Origin: Ooceraea biroi
Lineage: Eukaryota; Arthropoda; Insecta; Hymenoptera; Formicidae
Length of the DNA stretch: 64,000 bases
Reading direction: 5' to 3'
Assembly (NCBI RefSeq): GCF_003672135.1
Contig: NC_039510.1
Location: forward strand, 1,240,001-1,304,000
Every line of letters starts with the position of its first letter. Position 1 is the stretch's first letter. A model generated the notes under the pieces. It did not search any database and had not been told where the DNA came from. It saw only the letters and a list, made by a program, of their open reading frames with translations. The position numbers and the translations under genes were made by a program. Positions 38,821 to 51,378 of the stretch are shown here, piece by piece.

Positions 38821-39037
38821 GCTTGATATAATACTCATTCATTTATCTACTTTTGTTTCTATTCCTAAGGCATATATCTCTTACATGAATTGCATAACTT
38901 ATATCTGCTGACAAATAAATATTTTTAAGGATATTTTTAAGTTATTTAATTATATGTACATGTGTTCTTAAGTCATAAATCTCTGATTTGTATCCTGACA
39001 TAATTCGAATAGAAGTTTAGTTCTGACAACTGGACAA

Positions 39038-39884
39038 ATGGAGAGAACGCGGAGTACAAGGTAGATTTTTTGCTAAACAAAATGTGAGCAAATATAATAT
39101 ATTCTTTTGTAACTTACTCCTTATCTATATCGATTGTACTTTGTTCTATATACAAGTAAACTGTCTAGGAGAACGCTTTGTCAAGATTGGGACGAGTATT
39201 TCATGGCTCAGGCAGTCTTAACTGCGAAACTTAGCAGGAATCCTGACAACCAGGTCGGCGCATGTATCGTTAATAATATAATGGTAATCGTCGGCACTGG
39301 GTATAATGGTGAGCTTTGGAAACGTGATGACTATGAGTTCCAACGGCACACTTACCCGAGAGGCACTTCAGATGCACAACTAAATTTTGGTAATATTTAT
39401 GATTATTTATTAATGTGAATATTGATATGATATTTACTTTTCCCGTGTGTTTCGTTTCTTCCGTTGATGAAATGGAAACATGGAAAATAATAAATGGAAT
39501 GTTATTCAACTAAAAGAGCATTCTTCGATTGCATTGTAGCGCCCCACGCGGAAATTAATGCATTGCACTACAGAAATTCGATCAACGTTGCAGATTGCAC
39601 GATTTATGTCACTTTATTTCCATGCGAAAACTGCGCAAAAGCGATAATACATTCTGGCATAAAGAAAGTGGTGTATCTGTCGAATAAGAACGTCTGCAAT
39701 TACAAAACAATGAATGCGGAGAATCTGTTTGATTCTAATGGTGTTACGTACAGGTATTGGCTATTTTGAATTAATCATATATTTAATATATTGGAATTAG
39801 TGGTATTATTACGCAAATCCGTTTAATTTTTCTTTCAGGCAAATGAACAAGAAGATAGGAATTAACTTTATTGATATCGACTGA
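39038..39884 (+). CDS. DCTD-like type A copy 2 (A2)
   Basis: Exons 39038-39060, 39169-39389, 39540-39753, 39839-39884 join in frame to 167 residues. Splice sites are all GT-AG, including the intron 2 donor that A1 and A3 have lost. Zinc motifs are APHAE and PCENC. The loop is altered to GYNGELWKR, losing the MP and GC of the canonical GYNGMPRGC. The tail ends early at a TGA (39882-39884) relative to the type A reading frame, removing only C-terminal residues beyond the deaminase core. The fold and zinc site look complete, so it may be an active deaminase with changed nucleotide recognition, or a decaying copy. A Tc1/mariner element sits in its 3' flank. Confidence 0.8.
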
Positions 39885-40057
39885 AACAGGACGAATCAAA
39901 CACCGCAGACTCCAATGAATGGCGAGGGTCAAAGGAGGGAAGTCGAAGTTGGAAACATTATTCAGCATTATTATCATTACTGGCGTACACAATTATAATT
40001 TGGATTATTCAGCGTATTTTATATAATCCAAATTATTATGTTTATGTTTTGATTATA

Positions 40058-41331
40058 CAGGGTATCCCGAATTAAAATGTCCAAACTTCGGGAGCGTGTA
40101 GGGGATGATAAATCAAAAATAAAAAGTCCTTTAGAGATATGCTCGTTTTTACTTCGTTTTGGAAAAATCGCAAAAAAGAAAACGTAGATTTCACACTTAT
40201 TTATTCATGTTGTCACTTGCTTAATGTAAATGTAGATATTGTTCAAAATGTTGGCCTCTTGCTGCAATGCAAGCATTGCATCTAATACGGACAGCTCGTG
40301 TTGCAGCCAAACACTGATCTGGTGATATTTGGTGCACTGCAGCCACGATTCGGTCTCTTAATTGCTCTCTTGAGTTGACTGGCAACGAATAAACTTCCTG
40401 CTTCAGGGCCCCCCACACAAAGAAGTCCACTGGTGTCAGATCAGGTGATCGAGCAAATTCATGCTGGAACCTGTATTCTCTAACAGTCCTGGGATTTTCA
40501 TGAGCCCATACATGAGAATTTCTGTAATTAATAATTCCTCCTCTTGTAAACGTAGCTTCATCCGTCCACATTATTTTTGATGGAAATGAATTATCATTAT
40601 CAAATCGCTCAAGAAACCAATTGCAAAAATTCAACCTGTTGAAATAATCCTGGGGTAATAAATTCTGCACTTTTTGAATATGGTATGCGTGGCGGTTATC
40701 ATCTTTCAAAGTTCGCCAGATTGTCTGCCGCGGCACTTGTAATGCAGCTGATGCCCTCCGGATGCTGGTCTCAGGATTATTATCAAAGTGGCGCAGAACA
40801 CGATTTTCTACTTGCAAATTTGCTCTTAACGGGTCTTGATGAATTGAAAATGAGCCGATCTCTCGCAGCCTATTAAAAGTCAACGTAATGACTCGCCGAT
40901 CCGGCACTCTTCTGTTTGGAAATCGGCGCGCATACTCTCGCACCGCCTCCCTAGCATTACCGTCACAGAAACCATACACGAAAACCATATCAGCATATTC
41001 AACGTTAGAATATGTATGCGGCATTGTGACAGGAGTAATTCACTCGATGGCTTCTGATGAGTAACTGACGAATTTATAGGAGAGAAGCAGAAATGTAAAC
41101 AAAAAAAGAAATGTAAACAAACAAAGGAAGTGCGAGAGTATGCGCGGCGCCGATTTTCAAACAGAAGAATTCCGGAACGACGAGTCATTGCTGCATGAAA
41201 TCTACGTTTTCTTTTTTGCGATTTTTCCAAAACGAAGTAAAAACGAGCATATCTCTAAAGGACTTTTTATTTTTGATTTATTATCCCCTACACGCTCCCG
41301 AAGTTTGGACATTTAAATTCGGGACACCCTG
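40058..41331 (-). mobile_element. Tc1/mariner-superfamily transposon, internally deleted
   Basis: Inverted repeats of about 140 bases (left end CAGGGTATCCCGAATT, right end ATTCGGGACACCCTG), flanked by TA. The uninterrupted target GATTATATATGCATGACG is visible after A1 (about 35491-35508), and the present copy has exactly one extra TA, confirming a TA target duplication. Encodes the minus-strand transposase frame at 40221-41024. Confidence 0.92.
40221..41024 (-). pseudogene. Transposase, Tc1/mariner type, with internal deletion
   Basis: 267 codons. N-terminal helix-turn-helix (about residues 5-75, of the kind common in insect Tc-like transposases), a second DNA-binding segment (about 75-110), the first catalytic aspartate in WTDEATF (D154), and the third in SPDLTPVDFFVWG (D200). 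The usual distance of well over 100 residues between them is cut to about 45: the segment with the second catalytic Asp is missing around residues 185-191. The frame stays open but the enzyme should be inactive. Confidence 0.88.
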
Positions 41332-41650
41332 TATATGCATGACGAGGGTTGCATTCCATTATTTGTTACTAATAGTGGCGCCCGTTTTATTTTCATATTT
41401 GACATTTGATGAACGAGATGAACAGAATAATTTTATCAATATTGGCTAAGCAAAAGAAGCCTTATGTTAAACTGAAGAACAATTTTATTGACTAATGTTT
41501 GATACTATGGTATTTTACTATAGAAAAACTTTAATATTTATAACTTTAATATTTATAACTTTCATATTTATAACTAATATTTATAAGATTTATTTAAATA
41601 TTTTATAAATATTTATTAAAGTATTTCATAAATCTCTTTGTAGTCTTAGA

Positions 41651-42599
41651 TTAACCCGTAACTGGTATGGTGGGGTCTGCACGACCCCAGGAATTTTAAT
41701 TTTCGTTATAATTCCGAGAATATCTGCTGTAGCGCTTTATACGTTCCAGTACCTTTCAAGTATTGTGTACTGAGTGTCTCGTAAAGAGCTTATGTCTTCC
41801 GATGTAAGTATAATGTGTCTGTCAAACTTTTTCTCCAGTGTGGGGTCTCTGTGCCCCACCATACTAATTACGTTGCATTTTCGTTACAGTGAATAGTTTC
41901 TCCTTCCACTAATAATGGCATATCAATTGAGAAAAAAGATTATAATTGATAACTTACGTTCTGAGGAACGTGTAGAAAATACATCCTATCTTGAGCAAAC
42001 GATATTTTTTTAAGAACAAGAGGAAAGTGATTTTAGCGACAATGACTCACGATCAGACTTTGATCCGGACTATGTAAGTGGTCATGATAGCAGATCGGAA
42101 CAAGAGGAGAGCGAAAACGAATCAATTATGGAGAATGTTGTTTTAAGTAACAAAGAAGTAATCAAAAAAAGAATTGCTAATTATTTTGGTAAGAATCGGT
42201 TCAAATGGAGTGCTATCCCACCTGCTACTAATTATTTCTATTTAAAACTGTTTCTTTTTTATTTTTTACTTTGTTGTAACCTTAATGTTATATTTTTATT
42301 ATTATGATTTAGTTAGTCGCAAGTAACGACGATAAATAGGTATATAAAGAAAAGTTTATTTTTTTTATATATGTATGTACCAATTTGTGCAATTTCTTTT
42401 TTATTTTAAAGTTTATGTGACTATATGTTGATTTAATTATTATTTCTAAGTCATAAATAAACCGACAAATATATCCCAAACTGTTCGTGTTTATATCTAT
42501 CAATTTGAATAGAAAATATTTAAAGTTTTTACTGGGGTCTATATGACCCCACCATACCAACTACGTATAAAAAAAGTGACCATACCAGTTACGGGTTAA
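41651..42599 (+). mobile_element. piggyBac-like element, internally deleted
   Basis: Flanked by TTAA at both ends (41651-41654, 42596-42599). 16-base perfect terminal repeats CCCGTAACTGGTATGG and their complement, with further inner repeats around TGGGGTC/GACCCCA. Only the N-terminal part of the transposase gene remains. Confidence 0.88.
41915..42230 (+). pseudogene. piggyBac transposase N-terminal remnant
   Basis: ATG at 41915 opens a frame with an acidic segment (SDFSDNDSRSDFDPDYV) and ending in YFGKNRFKWS, the motif just before the catalytic DDE domain in piggyBac transposases. A TAA interrupts the frame near 42012, and the whole catalytic domain is missing. Confidence 0.75.
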
Positions 42600-43213
42600 A
42601 CAGATCATAAATATTTATCATAAATATCTTAAAAATGTTTATCATAAATATTATATTAAATATTCTAAAATTACTTATTAAATAATTTAGATAAAAATTT
42701 TTAAATATATTTTTACTTTCTTTAATACATCTTTATAAAAGGAAAAATAAAGCAATAAAACTGGAAATAAATATAAATATTTTTTTTATTTTATCTTATA
42801 AAATATTCATATTTTGTCATATTCATATTATATATTAATATATCTTGTCGATTATTAATTATATTTAAAGCAATAAATCCATAATGAACGAACAACAACA
42901 AGTGTGAAAAGAAATCATTATCGATAGCATCGACAGCAGCTCTGCGAGAATGTTGCACCTTTTTCAATGTACGCCTAACGTTTTTTAGTTTTTCACATGT
43001 AAGACGATATAAAACTAATTTTAATATCGAGAAGACTATATGGTAACAGGCATGCGATACACATGTGAGCCGTATACACATTATGTATACTTACAGAAAT
43101 GTAAAAATAATTAATATGATATTTATATATATAATAATATATATAGTATAATAAGATATGTAATAATAAAAAATATATATGTAATAAATAAAATAAATAT
43201 TTATAAAGACATA

Positions 43214-43353
43214 AGGTCTGTTTATTACTGAACTCCCTGCAATGGACTGCACTAGTTCAGAGTTTATCTTTTTTACTCCATATTAGGAGGAAAAGGATAA
43301 ACTCTGAACTAGTTCAGCCCAGTGCAGGGAGTTCAACAATAAAGAACAGACCT
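43214..43353. mobile_element. 140-bp hairpin MITE
   Basis: Ends AGGTCTGTTTATTACTGAAC and its inverted copy finishing CAGACCT, with matching inner arms (AGTTCAGAGTTTATC / GATAAACTCTGAACT). Flanked by ATA on both sides. No coding capacity. Confidence 0.75.
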
Positions 43354-44473
43354 ATAACTTGAATATGTACAGCCGGATGTTAGTTTGCACTCTATGAAAC
43401 AGATGGCGTTTGCAGCAAATAGTTGACAAATATTTACAAATATTTACAAGATATTATACTATAAATATTTATTTTTACTTACCGTAAATATTATATAAAA
43501 TATTTAATATTTATTTTAATAATATGTCGAATACAATTTTTATTTTTGTATTGTCTTTATGTAACTTCAATATTATTAAAATATTTATATAAATTTAAAA
43601 TAATAAATATCAATAAATATTTATGAATATTTATCAGAAATATTATGTGCTGTCTGGGTATGCATAAGTAATTTTAAAAGACGATTTTATACAATCTTAT
43701 TTTTCTATCCATTAACTTTATCGTAAATATATTTCTAAAAAAATTAATGAGTATAAAAATGTATTTATTTTCTATAATGATTTAATAAGAACTTCCCTCT
43801 CAAAGTAGTAATAGATTTCCACTATTCACGCGCAAGATCGTTCCATTCAGGTGGAGGGATCTCCGTTGCCCAAGATTTTCGTCTCGGTGCAGCAGGTCCA
43901 GAGTCCAGACGAGTCAGAAGATTTCCGACTGGTGTACGGCTTAGGGTTTGATGTTCATGTATTATAGTTAGTTGTTGGTTTTATTGTTACAATAAAGTGG
44001 AAAAGTCTCCGAAAGTGCCATCAGTTTTCACTCGTCTTTCACGCCAGTCCTTTATAAAGTGATCGCTGTTACGCCACACACGTCGCTCGCTCATTTCCGA
44101 GCGTTTCATCAACACGAAAGTGGAGCCTCCATCCAGGAGTCCGTTCCTGCACAATATGTAATTCTGTCTTTATTCATTTTTTTTCTTCGTTTAATACTTA
44201 ACTGATTGAACGTTTTCAAATATTCTTTCAACTTTAAATCAACTTTCAAATGCCTTGAACGTATATCCTGAAAAATATATATCTAACGTAAGAATAAGCT
44301 ATAACACCGATCGCTAATGATATCGTAAATCCTCAGGATATGGGAACTCGCGTATAGGGAGATAGGTATTTTCGCGGGCGCTTAGAGTGCACATCGGTTA
44401 AAATCGATACGCACAAAAGAAGAGGAGATCGTGGAGGAAAACACCGATAACGTATAGATAATTAATGATAACG

Positions 44474-44481
44474 TATAAATA
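44474..44481 (+). promoter_or_regulatory. TATA-like box upstream of B2
   Basis: TATAAATA 97 bases before the start codon, in the same context (GATAACGTATAAATAAATAG) as in the other type B genes. Confidence 0.55.
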
Positions 44482-44577
44482 AATAGCTGCTGAGATACAT
44501 TGTCTAGCGATAGTTCTCGGGTTTGTGTTCTAGTGTTCTGTTCTGTCTGAAGTTCAAGTAAAGTCTTGATTCTGATA

Positions 44578-45374
44578 ATGGCAGAAGGATCTGGACGGTA
44601 TAAAACTCTTTTCTAAATTTAAAAAAAATTTAAACAAATCAAATATATTCCTCTATAATATGTATTCTATCTATTCTTCATACTAAGCAAATCTTCTAAT
44701 AGGACGGACTACATTACTTGGGATGAATATTTCATGGGTATAGCACTCCTATCCGCAGAACGCAGTAAAGATCCCAAGCGCCAGGTCGGTGCGTGTATAG
44801 TTAATAATGAGAAGAAAATCGTCGGCGTTGGATATAATAGTATGCCCTACGGATGCGACGACGCCAAGTATCCTTGGAAGAAAGGCCCGAAAGACAGTTT
44901 AAAAGCAAAATATCTTTACGGTATATTACATGTTAACTATTTTTCTTCAGTTTTTCTCTTCACAAAATACAAAACAAATGGAATATTGTTCAACAACTAA
45001 AAGAATTTTCGACTGCATTGTAGTGTCTCACGCGGAACTTAACGCGATAGTCAACAAAAATTCGAGTGATGTTAAAGAGTGCAAGATCTATGTCACTTTC
45101 TTCCCATGCAACGAATGCACAAAACTGATAATACAAAGCGGCATAAAGGAGATAATATATAAAGAATATCCTAAAAAGGACAAACCGGAGTGGATAGCTT
45201 CAAAAAGAATGCTTGATGATGCTAATGTTGTATACCGGTAAAACTGTTCCAAATTATTCATGTATAATATTTATCGCGCAGTCGTAGAAAATTTTAACAT
45301 AACTCTATTTTTGTTTCTTCAGCCGATATGACGCTATGTCCTCAAGATCAAACATAGTACTTAACTTGAAATAG
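44578..45374 (+). CDS. DCTD-like type B copy 2 (B2)
   Basis: Exons 44578-44597, 44703-44920, 45024-45237, 45323-45374 join in frame to 167 residues with GT-AG introns. Begins MAEGSGRTDYITWDEYFMG. Motifs: QVGACIVN, loop GYNSMPYGC (Gly to Ser), VSHAE (Cys to Ser before the zinc His) and PCNEC. Exon 3 then has NECTKLIIQSGIKEII, close to the canonical enzyme. The C-terminal exon is short and basic (YDAMSSRSN) and differs from both the canonical and type A tails; its stop falls earlier than in B3 and B4. Probably a functional deaminase of the dCMP deaminase fold; substrate not provable from sequence. Confidence 0.85.
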
Positions 45375-46151
45375 AAAGAGACTAGGGGATGATCCAGTCT
45401 TCAACCGACCTGTAGCAGAGAGATCAAAAGCGATGCAACAATGGATACCTAAATATATAATAATTCTGACGAAACTCGTTTTGTCTTTACTCAGCATTTG
45501 GTGAACAAAAAGAACAGAATGATTCTGCCGATAATTGGCAGTGAACTGTAAATTAACGAAACTGTCTGTATATCAATATGATCCTTGATACTAAATAATA
45601 TATTGTATGAATCATTCTGACGGCAGTGTTTGTCTTACCTTATTCTTCTGTTACTTCTTTCACACGATAAATATGTCCTATATAAAAAAACGACAGTCAT
45701 AAAAATATACTTAGTTTCTGTAATTCTAAATAGCAACTTAATAAAACCTGAAACAAGATATTACTTTTATATTTAAAAGTATCTAATGTAAGTGAAAGAC
45801 ATGTGAAATATATTCCCTCTCTATTCACTTATTTCTTCCCTTTTTGATATTTAGTTGCTCGAACGTTTCTACGTAATGTTAATAATCTCTAAATAATTGG
45901 TAGGAAAAATTAAAAGTGAAAATATAACTTATCGTACTGTTGGTATTCCCCTGCAAGATCTAACGCTGATAAAAGCTGTCATTTACTGAAGAAACTAGAA
46001 TTAATTCGTAAAATTCGTAAAATTTTAAACTATTGATCCAACAATATCAGATTTCCGTTAAAAACATTCAATCAACAATTTTCATTATCTGTATCTTAAA
46101 ATCTTATAATCCTACAAAGTACTTTTCCTCGATGTGTAATACTTCTACCAA

Positions 46152-46472
46152 AGGCGATAATACAGTCCGGCATAAGGACAGTTGTGTACCTGTCGGATGA
46201 CAAGGCGGAGAAGCCCAAGACGATAGCTGCGAAGAAGATGTTCGACGCTGCCGGTGTCACGTACAGGTATAAACTATTTGGAATCGTTGATCTGTGATGT
46301 AAAGTCGTGTAAAATTGTTGAGTAATTCGGTTTCCTTTCTTTCAGGCCATACAGTCTCAGGAATGAAAAGATCGAGATCAACTTCGGCGATATTAGATGC
46401 AACGAAAGGAGGAAGAATTTATCTGAGTCTCCTACGAAATGTAAAAAGGAGGATGAGACGAAGGAAGAATGA
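46152..46472 (+). pseudogene. 3' fragment of canonical DCTD, copy 1
   Basis: Matches canonical DCTD from the codons just after PCNEC (exon 3 part 46152-46267) and exon 4 (about 46346-46472), nearly unchanged, including the GT donor and AG acceptor. The first 5' half, with HAE and PCNEC, is missing: type B 3' flank joins directly to mid-exon 3 at about 46152. It has no start or active site. Confidence 0.9.
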
Positions 46473-46913
46473 CGACAAATATGACTATATATATGTATGT
46501 GTGTGTGAATGTACTATATCTAATTGCTGACGCTATATTTTTATATCAATTTTTCTGACAACAGTCTGTCGCATTGCTTCGTTTGCGGTTTTATAAGATA
46601 AATTTTATAAATATGTAAAAAGAATCAATAGATTACATTTTTAGTCCTTGTAAATAATGACTCGATTAAAGCCAGAGCAAGATATTTCTGCACTGCAGAA
46701 AAATATCAGTAACACACATTTTAACACACTATCATTTATCCCTTACTTCCAGACAAAATTCCAGATAATATTACTCACTAAGCAGCACGTAAAAATATAA
46801 CTTATCACTCTTTTATCAAATTCTCTCGAAAAATCGAATGATTGCTGTAGAAAGCAATCATTCGATCTTTCATGTGCACATGGTATATAAGCTTATATGC
46901 TATATATACATAC

Positions 46914-46962
<49 letters not shown>

Positions 46963-47535
46963 GCACAATATTAAAATAAACTGCAAATAGCATTCGTTCT
47001 TGTGATTAGTACTTTCAAGATCCCAGCTTCAATCCCAATCAGAATTGTTATTCCTACTAGGGATTTTACTCTTCGATCGTCTTCGATGCGATCTACTATC
47101 GTGGGGAACGGGGAAGCCCCGGCTTCTAGGTAGAAGACTCCATGAGCACACAACGACTGCTAAGGCTGCGTTTCGATATTCACTGCCACTAATAATCTAT
47201 CGTTTATGTCACGCACACTATAGATTTTTAGTACTGGCAGTGAATATCGGGACGCATAAAAAATAAGTCCTTTGTTTCATTTCCCGCGAAGAGTTTTGCT
47301 GATCTGTTCTTGATAGATAATGAATACGGATGCACACTCAGTCTTTTCTCGCCTGTGACACAGTCGCTTTTGTCTTGCTGTTACAATCCGAACCTCTTAC
47401 TGAAGTAAAACAGAATTGGTAAGATATTAAAATCTAGACTTGATCAATCCATCAAATCTACATTAGAAAACACAGGTGACAATTGCCATTTTCGGATATA
47501 TTGTATTTTGATAATTTGATATATTTTTTGATATA

Positions 47536-47790
47536 CAGGGTGTCCGGTAATGATCGCCCCAGCTTCCGTACACGAATTGAGCGGATCGAGATGAACAGAA
47601 AAGTCCCATACCATTTTGCGATATTCGCAATAATCCTATACCTCGAGCGGCTCTGGATTCGCTTGACTTTAATATTCAATATTTTATTATTATTATTGCG
47701 AATATTGCAAAACGGTATAGAACTTTTCTCTTCGTCTCGATCCGCTCTACTCGTGCACGGAAGCTGGGGCGATCATTACCAGACACCCTG
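47536..47790. mobile_element. 255-bp Tc1/mariner-type MITE, duplicate
   Basis: Same element, same TA flanks and same site as 33715-33969, so it was copied by segmental duplication and did not insert independently. Confidence 0.85.
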
Positions 47791-48036
47791 TATAATCTTA
47801 CAATGAAGTTTATTCTCGAGATATACATATATATAATACTCATTCATTTATCTACTTTTGTTTCTATTCCTAAAGCATATCTCTTACATGACTTGCATGA
47901 CTTATATCTGCTGACAAATAAATATTTTTAAGGATATTTTAAGTTATTTAATTATATGTACATGTGTTATTCTTAAGTCATAAATCTCTGATTTGTGTCC
48001 TGACATAGTTCGAATAGAAGTTTAGTTCTGAGAACA

Positions 48037-49248
48037 ATGGAGAGAACGCTGGGTACAAGGTAGATTTTTTTGCTAAACAAAATTTGAGCAAATAAAATAT
48101 ATTCTTTTGTAAATTATTCCTTATCTATCGATTGTACTTTGTTCTATGTACAAAAGTAAACTTTCTAGGAGAACGCTTTGTCAAGATTGGGACGAGTATT
48201 TCATGGCTCAGGCAGTCTTAGCTGCGAGACTTAGCAGGAATCCTTACAGCCAGGTCGGCGCATGTATCGTTAATAATATAATGAAAATCGTCGGCATTGG
48301 GTATAATGATATGCCTAGGGAACGTGACGACTATAAGTTCTATTGGCACATCCCGAGAGGCACTTCAAGTGCGCAGCCACTTTATGATAATATTTATGAT
48401 AATTTATTAATGTGAATATTAATATGATATTTACTTTTCCCATGTCTTTCGTTTCTTCCGTTGATGAAATGGAAACATGGAAAATAATAAATGAAATGTT
48501 ATTCAACTAAAAGAGCATTCTTCGATTGCATTGTAGTGCCCTACGCGGAAATTAATGCGTTGCGCAGCAGAAATTCGACCGACGTTGCAGATTGCACGAT
48601 TTATGTCACTTTATTTCCATGCGACAACTGCGCAAAAGAGATAATAGAATTTGGCATAAAGACAGTGGTGTATCTGTCGAATAAGAACGTCTGCAATTAC
48701 AAAACAATGAATGCGGAGAGTCTGTTTGATTCTAATAGTGTTGCGCACAGGTATTGGCTATTTTGAATTATTCATATATTTTGTATATAGGAATTAGTGG
48801 TATTATTTTGCAATTCTGTAAGATCTTCGATGTAAGCGCCAAAGGATCACGCCGCTATTCGATCGCGCAGCACAACCCTTGATCCGGTTGCAAACGAATC
48901 GCCGGCTTCGGCGGCGAGTAGCGATGTCGCGATCGCATTTTGTCTTTCGACGATAAAACCACGAGAACGAGCGCCTCGCGAGCTCAGCTCACAACAGTCC
49001 TGTTGTATCCACTTGCGCGTTGGGTCGCTTCGACCGATCACCGATGTCCACGCGAATAAAGTATACGCCTATAACTGTGTCCTGTGATTTTTACTTACAA
49101 TTCCGTTAATTTTTCTTTCAGGCTAATGAACAAGAAGATAGAAATTAACTTTATTGATATCACCTGCAACAGGACGAATCAAACACCGCAGACTCCAATG
49201 AATGGCGAGGGTCAAAGGAGGGAAGCCGAAGTTGGAAACATTATTTAG
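48037..49248 (+). pseudogene. DCTD-like type A copy 3 (A3), multiply damaged
   Basis: Exon equivalents 48037-48059, 48169-48386, 48537-48750, 49122-49248. It shares with A1 the lost donor of intron 2 (GT to AT) and the GC-rich intron 3 insertion. In addition the zinc-binding His is Tyr (VPYAE in place of VPHAE), the loop is GYNDMPRER, and a TAG at 49246-49248 cuts the C-terminal tail. The zinc ligand change alone should abolish activity. A clear pseudogene, derived from the same ancestor as A1 after the donor was lost. Confidence 0.9.
48820..49097. mobile_element. GC-rich insertion in A3 intron 3, duplicate
   Basis: Counterpart of 34999-35280, with the same flanking CAATTCTGT / CAATTCCGT repeats and a few small differences. 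Unclassified. Confidence 0.6.
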
Positions 49249-49954
49249 CATATTTTATACAATCATAATTATGGTTTCCTAATCCTAATTATTTCGTTTA
49301 TGTTTTGATTATATATGCATGACGAGGATTGCATTCCGTTATTCGTTACTAATAGTGGCGCCCGTTTTATTTTTATTTTTTTATGCAACATTTGATGAAG
49401 AACAGAATCATTTTGCCAATATTGGCTAAACAAAAGAAGCCTTATGTTAAACTGAAGAATAATTTTATTGACTATAATGTTTTATACTATGTTATTTTAT
49501 TATGCATAAGCAATTTTAAAAGACGATTTTATACGATCTTATTTTTCTATCCATTAACTTTGTCGTAAATATATGCTTAAAAAAATTAATGAATATAAAA
49601 ATGTATTTATTTTCTATAATGATTTAATAAGAACTTCCCTCTCAAAGTAGTAAGATTTTCACCATTCACGCGCAAGATCTCTGTTCCATTCAGGTGGAGG
49701 GATCTCCGCTACCCAAGATTTCCGTCTCGGTGCAGCAGGTCCAGGGTCCAGACGAGTCAGAAGATTTCCGACTGGTGAACGGCTTAGGGTTTGGTGTTCA
49801 TGTATTATAGTTAGTTGTTGGTTTTATTGTTACAATAAAGTGGATAAGTCTCCGAAAGTTCCATCAGTTTTCACTCGCCTTTCACGCCATTCCTTTAAGT
49901 GAGGGCCTGACTTAACTGATTGAATGTTTTCAAATATTCTTTCAATTTTAAATC

Positions 49955-51378
49955 TGTATAATGAACTTAAAGAATATAGAAATTATAAAAGAGAACAATT
50001 CAATTCGTAATTCAAAAATAACAGATCACAATTCGCAAGCAGAAACAAGTTTTATAAATTGACAGTTTATAATAATCAGTTAACAAACAAATTAATGGTA
50101 CCTAGCATTGATAAGAAAAATCTTAGAATTCAAATACGGGTTTCAACATTGTTAAACAGATCTTAGAACTAACATACAGGTTTAAAATAGAATACATTCA
50201 TAAACATTAAAATTCAACACACAAATATGGAATAAACATTCAATGCATAAATATTAAATGAATAGACATTCGCTTTAAAGAATACGGTAAATGGATACAG
50301 ATAATTCGCAAATAGATTACAATAATGTCATAAATTCAATGAAACGGAACAGATTACGCAAACGTCTGGTTATTGTGGTTAATACACTTGATGATTATAA
50401 TTTTAGTTGGATACACTGACCTTAAGGCTACTGGGCCCTCACCGCGGCCATGTTGAATTATGACGTCAGAAGCGAGAAATGACACGCTGAGAATTATTGC
50501 GTTTTATTTACAAATAAAAAGATAGTCGCATAAAACAACACTTTAGAACGCATTAGCATACTTCTAAAAATATCCGAAAACTACTCTTTTCTGTCTTAAC
50601 AGTCAATTAGTAGCCGTAAAATGTCTGTAATATAAAAATAGTCTTGCACATGCGCAGTCATTTCGCATGACTAAGTCTCATATCACAGTCATTTTACGAC
50701 TCTTGATTGACTGTTAACAGAAAAGATTAGTTTTCGGATATTTTTAGAAGTATGCTAAAGCGTTCTAAAGTGTTGTTTTATGCGACTATCTTTTTATTTG
50801 TAAATAAAACGCAATAATTCTCAGCGTGTCATTTCTCGCTTCTGACGTCATAATTCAACATGGCCGTGGTGAGAGCCCAGCAGCCTTAATGTGAATGAGA
50901 GATTCAAGTATAAATATGAAAATTGAGAGGTGTTTCTGGAATTGTCCAAGATCGGTTCTGTAGGCGAGAATCAACACCAGAGCCTGACAGAACGAGAGTC
51001 TTTCCTGCGATCTTTGGACGAGATTATGCTCTCCAGAAGCTCTTTGACTAGGCTGACTCGTGAGCGTAACTAAGTTGATATAGCACTCGAATAAAATACT
51101 TTTACTGTATAGACTTTACGGAAGATACAACAGATCACGAGAGATTCGTATCACACGAGACTGTGAGAGAGACTGTGACTGACTGGTCACCAACCGAACG
51201 CACGAACAAAAAACATGAGAGAGACAAAGCACATGAGAGATATTCAATAACTTGAAATGAGCTCTTTTAAAGAAAAGAAATGCGACCGAGCGTCGTTCAT
51301 TGGCATTGCCTATGCACTGCCTCCTGGTTAATCATTTCGCTATGTTTGAGTACTTGCTATATTGCTGTATTTTAAACA
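49955..51378. mobile_element. Solo LTR, 1.42 kb
   Basis: Starts TGTATAATG and ends TTTTAAACA, flanked by a perfect 5-base duplication AAATC (49950-49954 and 51379-51383). The homologous stretch before B4 (about 60330-60345) reads AAATC once without interruption, giving the empty site. No coding sequence, so a solo LTR left by recombination is the best explanation. Superfamily not determined. Confidence 0.82.
50422..50889. mobile_element. TTAA-flanked long-TIR element nested in the solo LTR
   Basis: TTAA at both ends (50422-50425, 50886-50889). Inverted arms of roughly 200 bases begin GGCTACTGGGCCCTCACCG and end in the complement. The arms share CATGTTGAATTATGACGTCA. No coding sequence. TTAA duplication suggests a piggyBac-mobilised MITE, though its termini differ from the element at 41651. 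Confidence 0.8.

Larger units (their letters stand above)
41522..43659. other. AT-rich insertion specific to the A2-B2 spacer
   Basis: The other spacers read TATTTTACTAT directly into GCATAAGCAATTTTAAAAG (for example 35676-35702). Here about 2.1 kb of very AT-rich DNA (many TAAATATTTAT words) intervenes. It contains the piggyBac remnant and a hairpin MITE. The outer element ends (AGAAAAACTTTAATA and GTGCTGTCTGGG) were not assigned to a family. Confidence 0.65.
44249..47535 (+). repeat. Segmental duplication of about 7 kb offset, first copy
   Basis: Holds B2, its 3' flank, the canonical-DCTD 3' fragment and following sequence, and recurs at 51391-54547 with an offset of about 7.01-7.03 kb. 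Within it, 44320-44440 is unique to this copy. The region 45375-46151 (B2 3' flank) is also shared with 61354-62105. Confidence 0.85.
46152..49858 (+). repeat. Duplicated segment, second copy (pairs with 32367-36037)
   Basis: Carries the DCTD 3' fragment, hairpin, microsatellite, interrupted palindrome (47168-47254), MITE and the A3 gene in the same order as the first copy. The palindrome is complete here (CGATATTCACTGCCA with its inverted partner), whereas its right arm is partly deleted in the first copy. Confidence 0.9.

Noticed and set aside
46315..46530. 71-codon frame starting MLSNSVSFLSG, repeated at 53347-53562
   Set aside because: Out-of-frame reading through exon 4 of the DCTD 3' fragment.
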